From: Ectothiorhodospiraceae bacterium
GTDB lineage: Bacteria > Pseudomonadota > Gammaproteobacteria > HK1
Direction of reading: 5' to 3'
Assembly (NCBI GenBank): GCA_024234875.1
Contig: JACKNM010000003.1
Location: 1-64,000 of the forward strand
Length of the DNA stretch: 64,000 nucleotides
The position numbers and the translations under genes were made by a program. A model generated the notes under the pieces. That model did not search any database, was not told the origin of the DNA, and worked only from the letters and a program-made list of their open reading frames with translations. Positions 51,448 through 60,117 of this stretch are shown here, piece by piece (position 1 is the stretch's first letter; every line of letters begins with the position of its first letter).

Positions 51448-52350
51448 TCAGCAGGGAAGGCCCTGGCCGTCGAGCGCGTTGCACACGCGCACGATCTGCT
51501 CCTGGGTCCACTGATCCGGGGAGCTGCAGAACGTGGCGAGGTCGAGCGTGAGATCGGATTCGACCGTTCGGAGCTTGGCGTCGAGCGCGGGGTCGGTGCC
51601 GCGGCGGGCCTGGTACGGGCGGCAGATGCGGACCGCGCCCTCCGAGCCGCCCGGCGGTACCTCGGGGATCGATTTCACCGCCGCCACCGCCGCCTCGGCC
51701 TCGCGCGCGAACAATGCGCGCACGCCAGGATTGCGGGCGAGGGCCTCGGCCGCGGGGCCGGTAGCGAAGAACTGCCCGATCTCGAACCCGGTGTCGGTCG
51801 GGGTGCCGGCGGTGGCGTCGATCTCGATCGCCGCGATCGCCGAGCCGTAGACGTCCTCGCCGCTGGCCGGATCCGCGCGCAGCGGGATCAGCGAGTACTC
51901 CTGGCGCTTGTAGCCGAAGTTGACCGCGCTCGGGAGCGGGCCGGCGCTGCTCGCGAAGTTGGCCTTGAGGCCGACGCTGGTCGAGGTTCCGAACACCATG
52001 ACCCGGCGGGTGCCCGAGAGCGGCTTCGTGTCGGCCGCCTGCGCGGCGTGGTCGGTGACCAGGCGTGCGGCATCACCCGTCGCGTAGAGCTGCTTCACCC
52101 TCGGATTGGTGATGCTCGCGTTCGACTGCAGCCGCGCGAACACCGGCGGCACGCCGCCGGTCTCCGGATAGGCCGGGCCGATGACCAGCTCGTTCCTGTC
52201 GTAGCCGAGATTCACGTTGCCCACGGTGGCGTCGTAGCCGACTCCGAGCTCGGTGTCGGTGACGAACACCACGCGGTCGGGGGAGGCGCAGCCAGCGAGC
52301 AGCAGGGCCGGGGTGAGGAGCCAGGGCGCGAGTCGTCGGGGTGCGTGCAC
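51448..52350 (-). CDS. Predicted lipoprotein of unknown function
   Basis: A protein of 300 residues with a lipoprotein signal peptide: charged start, hydrophobic APWLLTPALL, lipobox LLAGC (Cys at about 20), then Ala-Ser, which favours the outer membrane. The mature part has VVFVTDTELGVGYDATVGN, then a beta-rich body (RRVMVFGTSTSVGLKANF, FGYKRQEYSLIPLR) and a C-terminal helical region with cysteines (FCSSPDQWTQEQIVRVCN). GTG start with GGAGG 8 bases upstream. Not recognised. It is the first gene of a five-gene run ending with an amidase, so it may act at the envelope. Confidence 0.75.
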   Translation of the reverse strand: MHAPRRLAPWLLTPALLLAGCASPDRVVFVTDTELGVGYDATVGNVNLGYDRNELVIGPAYPETGGVPPVFARLQSNASITNPRVKQLYATGDAARLVTDHAAQAADTKPLSGTRRVMVFGTSTSVGLKANFASSAGPLPSAVNFGYKRQEYSLIPLRADPASGEDVYGSAIAAIEIDATAGTPTDTGFEIGQFFATGPAAEALARNPGVRALFAREAEAAVAAVKSIPEVPPGGSEGAVRICRPYQARRGTDPALDAKLRTVESDLTLDLATFCSSPDQWTQEQIVRVCNALDGQGLPC

Positions 52351-52477
52351 GGACGTCCCTCCTTCGCGACGGACGAACGCCATTCTGCGCCCACGCGGCG
52401 ATGGCGTCGACCGACGTGGCACCCCGCGCAACTGACCGCGTGCCCCGTAGGGGCGGGTCGCCGTGCCCGCCCTCGGG

Positions 52478-54067
52478 TTACGGCGAGCGCAGTGTCCACT
52501 CCCGCCCGCGGGGGGTGTCCACGTACTCCGGCCACGCGAAGTCGACCGGGGCCTTGAAGTCACCCGGCAGTAGCGGCGCCACCCAGCGCTCGCCGCCGAT
52601 GCCGCCGCCGGTGCGCTCGCGGAACTCTTGTTGCGCGGCGGCGAGCGCCGCCGGGTCGGTGGCGAGATCGACGAGGGTGGTGGCGATGGTGCGGCCCGCC
52701 GCGTGCCACATCGGGTCGATGGTCGCGGCAAGGCCGCCCATCGCGTAGCGGGTCCACTCCGGGTAGCGGTAGCCGGGGGACGGCTCGGCGAGCACCGGGC
52801 GCGCGACGTAGAGGCGCACCGTCGGCGCGTGCCAGGTGTAGTCGACGTAGTCGTCGGCGCCGTAGTGCATCTGCCACGGCGGCAGCATGGAGCGCATCCA
52901 CGCCTCGCCGTCCTCGGGCTGGGTGAGCCGGCTCATGCTGGCGGGGAAGGGGTCGTCCATCGGCGTGAGGCCCAGGCCACGCTGGATCTCGCGGCCGAAA
53001 TCACGCGCCGCCTGGTCCCACGCGGGCGGGCCGACGAGCGCGAAGTTGCCGAAAGTGAGGGCCGCCAGCGCACGGTTGGGCAGTCCCACCCGGGTCTTGG
53101 TGACCCAGGTCTCCTCCAGGGTGCAGTGCGTCATCTCCGCCACCTGGCGCGCGGTGCGGTCGAGCACCGCGAACACCGGCTCGTGCATCGCGAGCGTCGG
53201 CGCGCGACACGAGTACTGAATCTGGCCGATGTTGGGCGCGAGGTTGTCGGACGTCGCCTGGCCCGCGACCAGCACGTGCTCGTTCAACGTCCAGCCGCCA
53301 CTTCGCGGCAGCATCGACTCCTTCAGCTGCTTGGCGAGCGTGTACATCATGCACACCGCGTCGAGCGAGCCCGGGGCGCGGTTCGACGAGTGGCCGTGCC
53401 CGGTGGCCGCGACCTCCGCCGTCCAGGTCTGCGGCGAGTCGCAGCGGAAGGTGTAGATCTTCGACCAGTAGGCGAGACACGCGGTGTCCCAGTAGCAGCT
53501 GTTGCGAAAGCCCTCGAAGGATGCGGGGTGGAAGCTGATGGCGGCGTCCAGATCGTCGTAGTAGCCGTGGGCGGCGTGCACGGGCTTGGAGCCGCACATC
53601 TTCTCCGCCGGCTCGCCGAAGAACTTCAGCCGCGCCTTGATGCCGTGGCGCTCGAACGCGCGCTTGGCGGCGATGAAGCCCGCGAACGCGCCGATGCCGA
53701 GCGCGGAGTGCGGGTCGGTGTGGCCGGCGGCGTAAGCCGAGTAGCCCTCGCGCGGCTTGCGATACGGCGTCTGCGCCTGGGTTCGCCCGGGCACCGCGTC
53801 GTACTCCGCGTAGCCGCCGAGCACCGGCCCCTCGTCCCCCCAGCGCGCGCAGAACGCGGTCGGCATGCCGGCCGAGCCCGCCTCCACCTCGAAGCCCTCG
53901 GCGCGTAGCCGGTCGACGTACCAGGCGGCGGAGCGGTACTCGCGCCACGCCGGCTCGGCGAACTCCCACAGCGTCTGGTGGTCGGCCGAGATCGCGGCGC
54001 GGTTGGCCTCGATCCAGTCGAGCGCGGTCTGCTTGGCGGCGGTCATCGCACGGGCTTCGATCGGCAT
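52478..54067 (-). CDS. M20-family amidohydrolase, AbgB-like
   Basis: A metallo-amidohydrolase of 529 residues. AGHTDPHSALGIGAFAGFIA gives the first metal residues, LKFFGEPAEKMCGSKPVH the catalytic/metal Glu region, and YDDLDAAISFHP the next ligand. GHGHSSNRAPGSLDAV and GQIQYSCRAP are typical of the p-aminobenzoyl-glutamate hydrolase B subunit group. The start at 54067 has GGAG 7 bases upstream. It follows the arginine-deiminase-fold gene by 37 bases and is probably the last gene of a four-gene operon with enoyl-CoA hydratase and CaiB. It hydrolyses an amide of an unknown acyl or amino-acid substrate. Confidence 0.85.
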   Translation of the reverse strand: MPIEARAMTAAKQTALDWIEANRAAISADHQTLWEFAEPAWREYRSAAWYVDRLRAEGFEVEAGSAGMPTAFCARWGDEGPVLGGYAEYDAVPGRTQAQTPYRKPREGYSAYAAGHTDPHSALGIGAFAGFIAAKRAFERHGIKARLKFFGEPAEKMCGSKPVHAAHGYYDDLDAAISFHPASFEGFRNSCYWDTACLAYWSKIYTFRCDSPQTWTAEVAATGHGHSSNRAPGSLDAVCMMYTLAKQLKESMLPRSGGWTLNEHVLVAGQATSDNLAPNIGQIQYSCRAPTLAMHEPVFAVLDRTARQVAEMTHCTLEETWVTKTRVGLPNRALAALTFGNFALVGPPAWDQAARDFGREIQRGLGLTPMDDPFPASMSRLTQPEDGEAWMRSMLPPWQMHYGADDYVDYTWHAPTVRLYVARPVLAEPSPGYRYPEWTRYAMGGLAATIDPMWHAAGRTIATTLVDLATDPAALAAAQQEFRERTGGGIGGERWVAPLLPGDFKAPVDFAWPEYVDTPRGREWTLRSP

Positions 54068-54104
54068 CGCGGGTCTCCTGTGCCGGGGGCGACGAGGGCG
54101 GGGC

Positions 54105-55115
54105 TCAGTAAACCGAGTCCCGGATCAGCGGGCAGGTCGAGCAGTGGATGCCGCCGCCGCCGAGGTACATGGTCTCGTAGGGGGTCTCGATGATCTCGAC
54201 CCCGAGCCGGTCGAGCGCGTCGCGGGTGCGGGTCGAGATCCCGCTCGACATCACCACCTTGCCCGGCGCGATGGCGAGGCAGTTGACGGCGGAGACCGGG
54301 TCGTCGGGGCAGATCTCGACGGTGCGGATGCCGCGCTCGGCAAGCGTCTGCAGGAACCAGAACGGGAGCTGGGCCGGGTTGATGATGGCGGTGGCGACGT
54401 CGACCATCACCAGCGCGCCGTCGATGTGCAGGCGATAGCCGGTGAGGTCGACCCGCAGCAGCTCCACCCCCTGCTCGCGCAGCACGTCCTCGACCTGGCG
54501 CGCGCCGGCCTCGTTGACGCGGTTCGAGCGCCCGATCACCGCGGTGGTCTGGTCGAGCCACACGAAGCTCCCGCCCTCCATGATCCCCGTGCCGTGCACG
54601 GTGCGCAGAATCGGCATGCCGAGCCGGGCGATGGTCTCGGTGACCGGTGCCTCCTCGCCACGGCGCACCAGCGGCCCGAGGCGGGTGACGATGGCGCCGC
54701 CCTTGACCGCGATCGCGCTGTCCCTGGTGTAGCAGGACTTCATCCGCGTCGGCGCGCAGCGGTCGAGGAAGACCACCTCGACGCCGTGGTCGCGCAGCAC
54801 CTGCACCAGCGCGTCGTGCTCGGCCTGCAGCGCGCCGAGGTCCGGCACCCGATCGCCGCGCCAGTACCAGCCAGACTCCGGGTCGCCGAACGAGCCGATG
54901 TGCTCGAGCCGTTTCGACGGGTCGACGATCGAGAGCTCCTCGCCCGGGCGGTGCATCAGCACCATGCGCAGGGTGCCGACGTCGTTGTCGCATCCCCACT
55001 GTCGCCCCCACACCGCCTCTTGCTGCCCGGGCGTCTCGAACGCGGGCTCGGGGTGCGAGTGGAAGATCTTCATCGTCATGTTGTAGCGATACTCGTGCTC
55101 GCTGATGACGCCCAT
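54105..55115 (-). CDS. Arginine-deiminase/amidinotransferase-fold enzyme
   Basis: A guanidino-group-modifying enzyme of 336 residues. VLMHRPGEELSIVDPSKRLE at the start, CYTRDSAIAVKGGAIV, HGTGIMEGGSFVWLDQTTA (Glu/Asp and His region) and the C-terminal LGGGGIHCSTCPLI, with the catalytic Cys, define the superfamily. The family includes arginine deiminase, dimethylarginine dimethylaminohydrolase and amidinotransferases; the exact reaction is open. The start at 55115 has GGAG about 8 bases upstream. It sits between an enoyl-CoA hydratase (35 bases) and an M20 amidohydrolase (37 bases). Confidence 0.82.
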   Translation of the reverse strand: MGVISEHEYRYNMTMKIFHSHPEPAFETPGQQEAVWGRQWGCDNDVGTLRMVLMHRPGEELSIVDPSKRLEHIGSFGDPESGWYWRGDRVPDLGALQAEHDALVQVLRDHGVEVVFLDRCAPTRMKSCYTRDSAIAVKGGAIVTRLGPLVRRGEEAPVTETIARLGMPILRTVHGTGIMEGGSFVWLDQTTAVIGRSNRVNEAGARQVEDVLREQGVELLRVDLTGYRLHIDGALVMVDVATAIINPAQLPFWFLQTLAERGIRTVEICPDDPVSAVNCLAIAPGKVVMSSGISTRTRDALDRLGVEIIETPYETMYLGGGGIHCSTCPLIRDSVY

Positions 55116-55150
55116 GAATCGGTCTCCGATGGCTGGTTGGGGAAGCGCGA

Positions 55151-55936
55151 TCAGCGCCCGCGGAACTGCGGCTTTCGCTTCTCGAGGAAGGCGCGGTAAC
55201 CCTCGACGTAGTCCTCGCTCTCGTAGCACGCCTCGACCAGACGCGCGCAGAGCTCCAGATCCGGCGCCGCGCTCTCGAGCTCGCTCACCATGCGCTTGAC
55301 CGCGTGGATGGTGAGTGGCGCGTTGGCCGCGATCCGCTCGCAGTACTCGCCGACCACGGTCTCCAGCTCCGCGTCCGGCACCACGTGGTTGACCAGCCCG
55401 ATGCGCAGCGCCTCGTCGGCGCCGAGCTGGCGCGCGGTGAAGAAGATCTCCTTCGTATAGGCGGCGCCGACGGTCTGGATCACCTTGCGCAATCCGGGCG
55501 CACCGTAACCGACCCCGAGCTTGGCCGCCGGGATCGCGAAGCGCGAGCCGTCGGTGGCGATGCGCAAGTCGCACCCGAGGGCGATCTCGAGCCCGCCGCC
55601 GATGCAGTAGCCGCGGATCATCGCGATGGTCGGCTTGGGTGTGCGCTCGAGCGCGCTGCTCGCGCGCTCGGCGAGGCGCTCGTAGTCGACCATCGAGTGC
55701 CCGCGGTCGCCGAGCGACTCGAACTCCGAGATGTCGGCGCCGGCGACGAACGCCTTGCCGCCGGCGCCGCGCAGCGCGATCACGCGCACCTCCGGATCCT
55801 CGGTGTAGCGGGTGACGGCGGCCTCCAGGCCCTCCCACATCGCCATCGACATCGCGTTGTGACGCGCCGGGTTGTTGAAGGTGATCCAGCCGACCGCGCC
55901 CTCGCGCTCGACGATCAGCCGCTCGCTCGCGGTCAT
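55151..55936 (-). CDS. Enoyl-CoA hydratase/isomerase family protein
   Basis: A crotonase-fold protein of 261 residues: VGWITFNNPARHNAMSMAM, the oxyanion site GGKAFVAGADISEFE, and IRGYCIGGGLEIALGCDLRIA with PAAKLGVGYG. The crotonase catalytic glutamates at the usual two positions are not both clear (GGGLEIALG retains the first), so a hydrolase or isomerase variant is possible. The start was set at ATG 55936 (GGAG 8 bases upstream). It follows the CaiB gene by two bases. Confidence 0.88.
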   Translation of the reverse strand: MTASERLIVEREGAVGWITFNNPARHNAMSMAMWEGLEAAVTRYTEDPEVRVIALRGAGGKAFVAGADISEFESLGDRGHSMVDYERLAERASSALERTPKPTIAMIRGYCIGGGLEIALGCDLRIATDGSRFAIPAAKLGVGYGAPGLRKVIQTVGAAYTKEIFFTARQLGADEALRIGLVNHVVPDAELETVVGEYCERIAANAPLTIHAVKRMVSELESAAPDLELCARLVEACYESEDYVEGYRAFLEKRKPQFRGR

Positions 55937-55938
55937 GC

Positions 55939-57129
55939 TCACGTCTCCTGTCCAGCCGCCCCGAGCGGGCGGGTCACACCGGCCGCGTCGAGCGCGGCGA
56001 TCTCCTCGTCGCTGAAGCCCGCCTCGGCCAGCACCTCGGCCGAGTGCTCCCCGAGGTCGGGGGTCGGGCGGCGCATCCCCGGCGGCGTCGCGCTCATCCG
56101 GAACGCCGGACCGACCAGCGAGATGGTCCCGAGGCGTGGGTGCTCGACCGGCGCCGCCATGCCCAGATGGCGCACCTGCGGGTCCTCGAACACCTGGCGC
56201 ATGTCGTTGATCGGCCCACACGGCACGCCGGCCGCGTTCAGTACCTCGACCCAGTGCGCGCTGCTCGCGGTGCGCAGCCGCGCGTTGATCGCGGCATTGA
56301 GCGCATGACGGTTCTCGCGGCAGTCGGCCTCGGTGGCGAAGCGCGGATCGCGCGGCAGCTCCGGCGCGTCGATGGCGCGTGCGAGTCGCTCGAACATGTC
56401 GCCACCGCTCGCGCCGATGTTGATGTGCCCGTCGGCGGTCTCGAAGGTACCGGTGGGGATCGAGGTCGGGTGGTCGTTGCCGACCGGGCGCGGCACCACC
56501 CCGCCCATCAGCCACTGCATCGCCTGCAGATCCATCAGCGCGACCTGCGACTGCAGCAGCGCCGCCTGCACCCACTGGCCCTCGCCGCTCACCTCGCGGT
56601 GGAGCAGCGCCATGCTGATCGCGAGCGCGCAGTAGAGCCCGGTGGTGAGGTCGACGATGGGGATTCCCACCCGCAACGGCCCGCCGCCGTCGGGGCCGGT
56701 GACCGACATCAGGCCGCCCATCCCCTGCGCGATCTGGTCGACACCGGGCCGCCTGGCGTAGGGGCCGTCCTGGCCGAAGCCGGAGATGCTGGCGTAGACC
56801 AGGCGCGGGTTCACCGCGCGCATGGTCTCGTAGTCGATGCCGAGGCGGTGCTTGACGTCCGGGCGGTAGTTCTCGATCAGCACGTCGGCGCCGACGGCGA
56901 GGCGCTTCAGCGCGTCGACGCCGCGCGGATCCTTCAGATCCAGCACCAGGCCGCGCTTGTTGCGGTGCAGGTTCTGGAAGTCCGGGCCGTCGCGCGGGCC
57001 GCTCAGGTCGTCGCCCCGCGGGGGCTCGATCTTGACGACGTTCGCGCCCCAGTCGGCGAGCTGCTTGGCGGCGGTCGGGCCGGCGCGGGCCCGGGTGAGA
57101 TCGAGCACACGAAAACGGCGAAGCGGCAT
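55939..57129 (-). CDS. CaiB/BaiF family (class III) CoA-transferase
   Basis: A CoA-transferase of 396 residues with the class III N-terminus: RVLDLTRARAGPTAAKQLAD, then GANVVKIEPPRGDDLSG (in which the family CoA-binding loop follows), NKRGLVLDLKDPRG and DVLIENYRPDVKHRLGIDY, where the Asp after the EN motif is the catalytic carboxylate. GFGQDGPYARRPGVDQIAQG is also diagnostic. It begins the operon with enoyl-CoA hydratase, the arginine-deiminase-fold enzyme and the M20 amidohydrolase. CoA activation of a carboxylic acid is inferred; the acid is not known. Confidence 0.9.
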   Translation of the reverse strand: MPLRRFRVLDLTRARAGPTAAKQLADWGANVVKIEPPRGDDLSGPRDGPDFQNLHRNKRGLVLDLKDPRGVDALKRLAVGADVLIENYRPDVKHRLGIDYETMRAVNPRLVYASISGFGQDGPYARRPGVDQIAQGMGGLMSVTGPDGGGPLRVGIPIVDLTTGLYCALAISMALLHREVSGEGQWVQAALLQSQVALMDLQAMQWLMGGVVPRPVGNDHPTSIPTGTFETADGHINIGASGGDMFERLARAIDAPELPRDPRFATEADCRENRHALNAAINARLRTASSAHWVEVLNAAGVPCGPINDMRQVFEDPQVRHLGMAAPVEHPRLGTISLVGPAFRMSATPPGMRRPTPDLGEHSAEVLAEAGFSDEEIAALDAAGVTRPLGAAGQET

Positions 57130-57165
57130 CGAGAGGGCTCCGTGGCGGCGGGAACCCGTAATGTA

Positions 57166-58029
57166 TCAGCCCTCCGGCGCGCGTCCGAGGCGTCCGCTGG
57201 TCTCGCCGAGCGCGGCGCGCAACGCCTGGACCTCGGTGCGCAGCCCTCGCAGCTCGGCCAGCATCATCTCGCGCTCCTCGTGCGCCTGACGGGCGTGCTC
57301 CTCCTCGACCTTGCCCTGCTCCTCGTGGTAGCGCGCCTGCATCGCGTTGACCACCACGCCGATGAACAGGTTCAGCATGGTGAAGGTGGCGATGAGGATG
57401 AACGGCACGAAGAAGGCCCAGGCGTAGGGGTAGGTCTCCATCACCGGGCGCACGATGCCCATCGACCAGCTCTCGAGCGTCATGACCTGGAACAGGGAGT
57501 AGACGCTGCGCGGCAGGGTCCCGAACCAGTCGGGAAACGCGGCGCCGAAGAGCTTGGTCGCCATCACCCCGGCGACGTAGAAGATGAGCCCGAGCAGGGC
57601 GATGACCGCCGACAGTCCGGGTAGCGCCGAGAGCAGCGCCTGCACGATGCGCCGCATCCGCGGCACCGCGGAGACCATGCGCAGGACCCGCAGCACCCGC
57701 ATCGCGCGCAGCACCGAGAAGGTCTCGGTGTCCGGGACGAGCGCGACCACCACCACCACGAGGTCGAACAGGCTCCAGGCGTCACGGAAGAAGGCGCCGC
57801 GATGCGCGGCGATGCGAAGCCCCAGCTCGAGCACGAACACCGCCAGGATGGCGTGGTCCACCGCGATCAGGGTCGGGCCGATCGCCGCCATCACCGTCGG
57901 CGAGGTCTCGAGGCCGAGAATGACCGCGTTGACGACGATGAGGGCGATGATCGCCTGCTGGAATCGGGGGTGCTCGACGAGGCGCCGGAGAGCGGACATC
58001 GCGTTGCCATGGTGTTGCGGGGTCGCCAT
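57166..58029 (-). CDS. Voltage-gated sodium-channel-type ion transporter (NaChBac family)
   Basis: A six-TM channel subunit of 287 residues. The S4 voltage sensor has Arg residues at every third position (LRAMRVLRVLRMVSAVPRMR), preceded by S1 to S3 (VNAVILGLETSP, LAVFVLELGLRIAAH). The pore segment VMTLESWSMGI matches the NaChBac selectivity filter TLESWS. S6 is FILIATFTMLNLFIGVVVNAM. The cytoplasmic tail forms a charged coiled coil (HEEQGKVEEEHARQAHEERE, then ELRGLRTEVQALRAALGE) that likely tetramerises it. The start was set at 58029. Confidence 0.92.
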   Translation of the reverse strand: MATPQHHGNAMSALRRLVEHPRFQQAIIALIVVNAVILGLETSPTVMAAIGPTLIAVDHAILAVFVLELGLRIAAHRGAFFRDAWSLFDLVVVVVALVPDTETFSVLRAMRVLRVLRMVSAVPRMRRIVQALLSALPGLSAVIALLGLIFYVAGVMATKLFGAAFPDWFGTLPRSVYSLFQVMTLESWSMGIVRPVMETYPYAWAFFVPFILIATFTMLNLFIGVVVNAMQARYHEEQGKVEEEHARQAHEEREMMLAELRGLRTEVQALRAALGETSGRLGRAPEG

Positions 58030-58153
58030 TTTGCCTGGACGCGCCCCGGCGCGCTCGGGGTCGGGCGACGAGACCGCGCACGCACTGCTGTGCGCCGCCG
58101 GCATCCGCCGATACCCTATGCGCCATGGTGCAATCCTGCTCGGGAGAAGTCCG

Positions 58154-58807
58154 ATGAAACGCCTCGGCGTCCTGCACACCCTCGTCTTCCTCGCCGATCG
58201 CTTCAAGTCGATGCTGGCCGAGCGCTATCCGGGGCTCGACAGCTTTCACGTCATCGACGAGAGCCTGCTCAAGGACGCACTGCGCCACGGTGGGCTCACG
58301 CCATCGGTGATTCGCCGCACCGCCCAGCAGGCGTGCCTGGTCCGCGACGCCGGCGCCGAGGTCATCCTCTTCACCTGCTCGTCCACCTCGCCGGCGGTCG
58401 ACGTGGCGCGGCGCCTGGTCGACGTGCCGATCGTGAAGATCGACGATGCGATGGCCGCCACCGCGGTGCGCGCCGGTGGCCGGATCGGGCTGGTGTGCAC
58501 CGCGTCCAGCACCGTCGAGGCGAGCAGCGGCCTGCTGCGTCAGCACGCTGCCGACCAGGGGCGGGCGATCGAGCTGGTCACCGAGCTGCGCGCGGATGCG
58601 TTCGCCGCGGTCAACGCGGGCGACCGCGACCGCCACGACGCAATCCTGCGGGACACGGTGCGCGATCTCGCCGGTCGCTGCGACGTGGTGGTGCTCGCCC
58701 AGGCCTCGATGGCCCACCTCCAGCCCGAGCTCGATGCCGAGCTCGCGGTGCCGGTGCTGGCGAGCCCGCGGCTCTGCGTCGAGGCGTTGGCCGAGCAGCT
58801 CGGCTGA
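58154..58807 (+). CDS. Asp/Glu racemase superfamily protein
   Basis: A protein of 217 residues with the racemase fold. The first catalytic Cys is in VILFTCSSTSPAVDVA, and GRIGLVCTASSTVEASSG carries another Cys in the region where the second catalytic Cys is usually found. The C-terminus has VVVLAQASMAHL and PVLASPRLCVEAL. Related to the amino-acid racemase/arylmalonate-decarboxylase group; some relatives use a single Cys. GGGAGAAG precedes the ATG at 58154. It is divergent from the channel gene. A GNAT gene follows 10 bases later. Confidence 0.82.
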   Translation: MKRLGVLHTLVFLADRFKSMLAERYPGLDSFHVIDESLLKDALRHGGLTPSVIRRTAQQACLVRDAGAEVILFTCSSTSPAVDVARRLVDVPIVKIDDAMAATAVRAGGRIGLVCTASSTVEASSGLLRQHAADQGRAIELVTELRADAFAAVNAGDRDRHDAILRDTVRDLAGRCDVVVLAQASMAHLQPELDAELAVPVLASPRLCVEALAEQLG

Positions 58808-58817
58808 CCGCAGGCCG

Positions 58818-59321
58818 TTGGACCCGCCGTACGTCCTGCGCCAGGTCACCGCGGCCGATCTGGACGCGCTGATGGCGATCGGGCACGCCGCGATCCGCCC
58901 TCACGTCGAGGCGCTGGAGGGCACGTGGGATGCGCCGCGACACGTCGCGGCCTTCCGGCGCGCCTTCGATCCGCCCAACACGCGCGCGGTTCAGGTCGGC
59001 GGTCGGGACGTCGGCTATCTGCACGTGGTCGAGCACCCGGGTCACGTCCAGATCGAGGGCGTCTACCTCGATGCCGCCCATCGCGGTCGCGGCATCGGCG
59101 CGCGGTTGGTGCGCGAGGTGGTGGCTCGGGCCCACGCCGCCGGCAAGCCGGTCCGGCTGCGGGTGCTGCCGACCAATCCCGCGCGGCGCCTGTACACGCG
59201 CCTCGGATTCAGCGAGTACGAGCGAACGCCGACCCGGATCCTCATGACGACGCGGCCGGTCGGCGCGTCTACACTGCGCCGCTCCGATCAGAGCGCGGAC
59301 TCGCCATGCACGACCAGGTAG
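58818..59321 (+). CDS. GNAT-family N-acetyltransferase
   Basis: An acetyltransferase of 167 residues. VQIEGVYLDAAHRGRGIGARL contains the acetyl-CoA pyrophosphate loop (RGRGIG), and VRLRVLPTNPARRLYTRLGF is the C-terminal GNAT motif with NPARRLYxRLGF. FRRAFDPPNTRAVQVGGRDVGYLHV forms the central sheet. TTG start at 58818 is a guess based on family length, 10 bases after the racemase stop. The substrate is unknown. Confidence 0.8.
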   Translation: MDPPYVLRQVTAADLDALMAIGHAAIRPHVEALEGTWDAPRHVAAFRRAFDPPNTRAVQVGGRDVGYLHVVEHPGHVQIEGVYLDAAHRGRGIGARLVREVVARAHAAGKPVRLRVLPTNPARRLYTRLGFSEYERTPTRILMTTRPVGASTLRRSDQSADSPCTTR

Positions 59322-59366
59322 CAGGTCAGGTCTCGACCGGCCACCGCGGCCGCCGGAGGATCGCCG

Positions 59367-60110
59367 GTGCCGCGCGCTGAGCTCGCCGGGCAACGCGTCG
59401 CCATCATCGGCGGTACCCGCGGGATCGGCCATGCGACCGCGGCGCTCGCGCTCGAGCACGGGGCCGAGGTCCTGGTCGCGTCCCGGGACGCGACACGGGT
59501 CGCGGCGGCGGTCGCCGAGCTCGGTGCCCTGGGTGCGGTGCGCGGCGCGGTGGTGGACGTCACCGCGCGGGCCGAGGTCGACCGCCTGCTGGCGGAGTTC
59601 TCGCCGATCGACCATCTCTGCCTGCCGGGTTCGCAGGCGATGCCGCTGCCCTACGAGGGACTCGACGAGTCGGCGGCCCGCGCCTTCTTCGACGCGAAGT
59701 TCTGGGGGCCGTTCTGGGCCGTGCACGGCGCGCGCGACCGCCTCCGGCCGGGGGGCAGCGTCGTCCTCTACTCCGGGGCCGCGAATCGGCGCCCGCTGAC
59801 CGGCTACGTGGTCGGCGCGGCCATCGACGGTGCGATCGATGCGCTGACGCGGTCGCTTGCTGCCACCATGGCCGAGCGTCGGGTGCGGGTGAACTGCATC
59901 TCCCCCGGCATCGTCGACACCGACGTCACCCGCCGCGGCCGCACCGAGGGGCAGTATCGCGCCTGGGTCGAGCATCACGCGTCCCGCCTGCCGGTCGGGC
60001 GTATCGGCAGGCCGCAGGAATGCGCCGCCGCCGCCCTCTATCTGATGACCAATGGCTTCGTGAACGGGCAGGTGTTGGCGGTCGACGGAGGTCTGGAGTC
60101 CGTTCCCTGA
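59367..60110 (+). CDS. Short-chain dehydrogenase/reductase family, catalytic Lys apparently missing
   Basis: An SDR of 247 residues with the nucleotide motif AIIGGTRGIGHATAALALE and SxAxSR-like ASRDATRV. The active-site region reads VVLYSGAANRRPLTGYVVGAAIDGAIDALTR: Ser and Tyr are present, but the Lys expected four residues after Tyr is Ala. VRVNCISPGIVDTDV and the C-terminal GQVLAVDGGLESV are normal. Divergent SDRs with AAIxGA in place of the YxxxK helix are known, some without clear catalytic activity. GTG start with GGAGG 8 bases upstream. It stands 45 bp after the GNAT gene. Confidence 0.85.
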   Translation: MPRAELAGQRVAIIGGTRGIGHATAALALEHGAEVLVASRDATRVAAAVAELGALGAVRGAVVDVTARAEVDRLLAEFSPIDHLCLPGSQAMPLPYEGLDESAARAFFDAKFWGPFWAVHGARDRLRPGGSVVLYSGAANRRPLTGYVVGAAIDGAIDALTRSLAATMAERRVRVNCISPGIVDTDVTRRGRTEGQYRAWVEHHASRLPVGRIGRPQECAAAALYLMTNGFVNGQVLAVDGGLESVP

Positions 60111-60117
60111 GCGCCGC

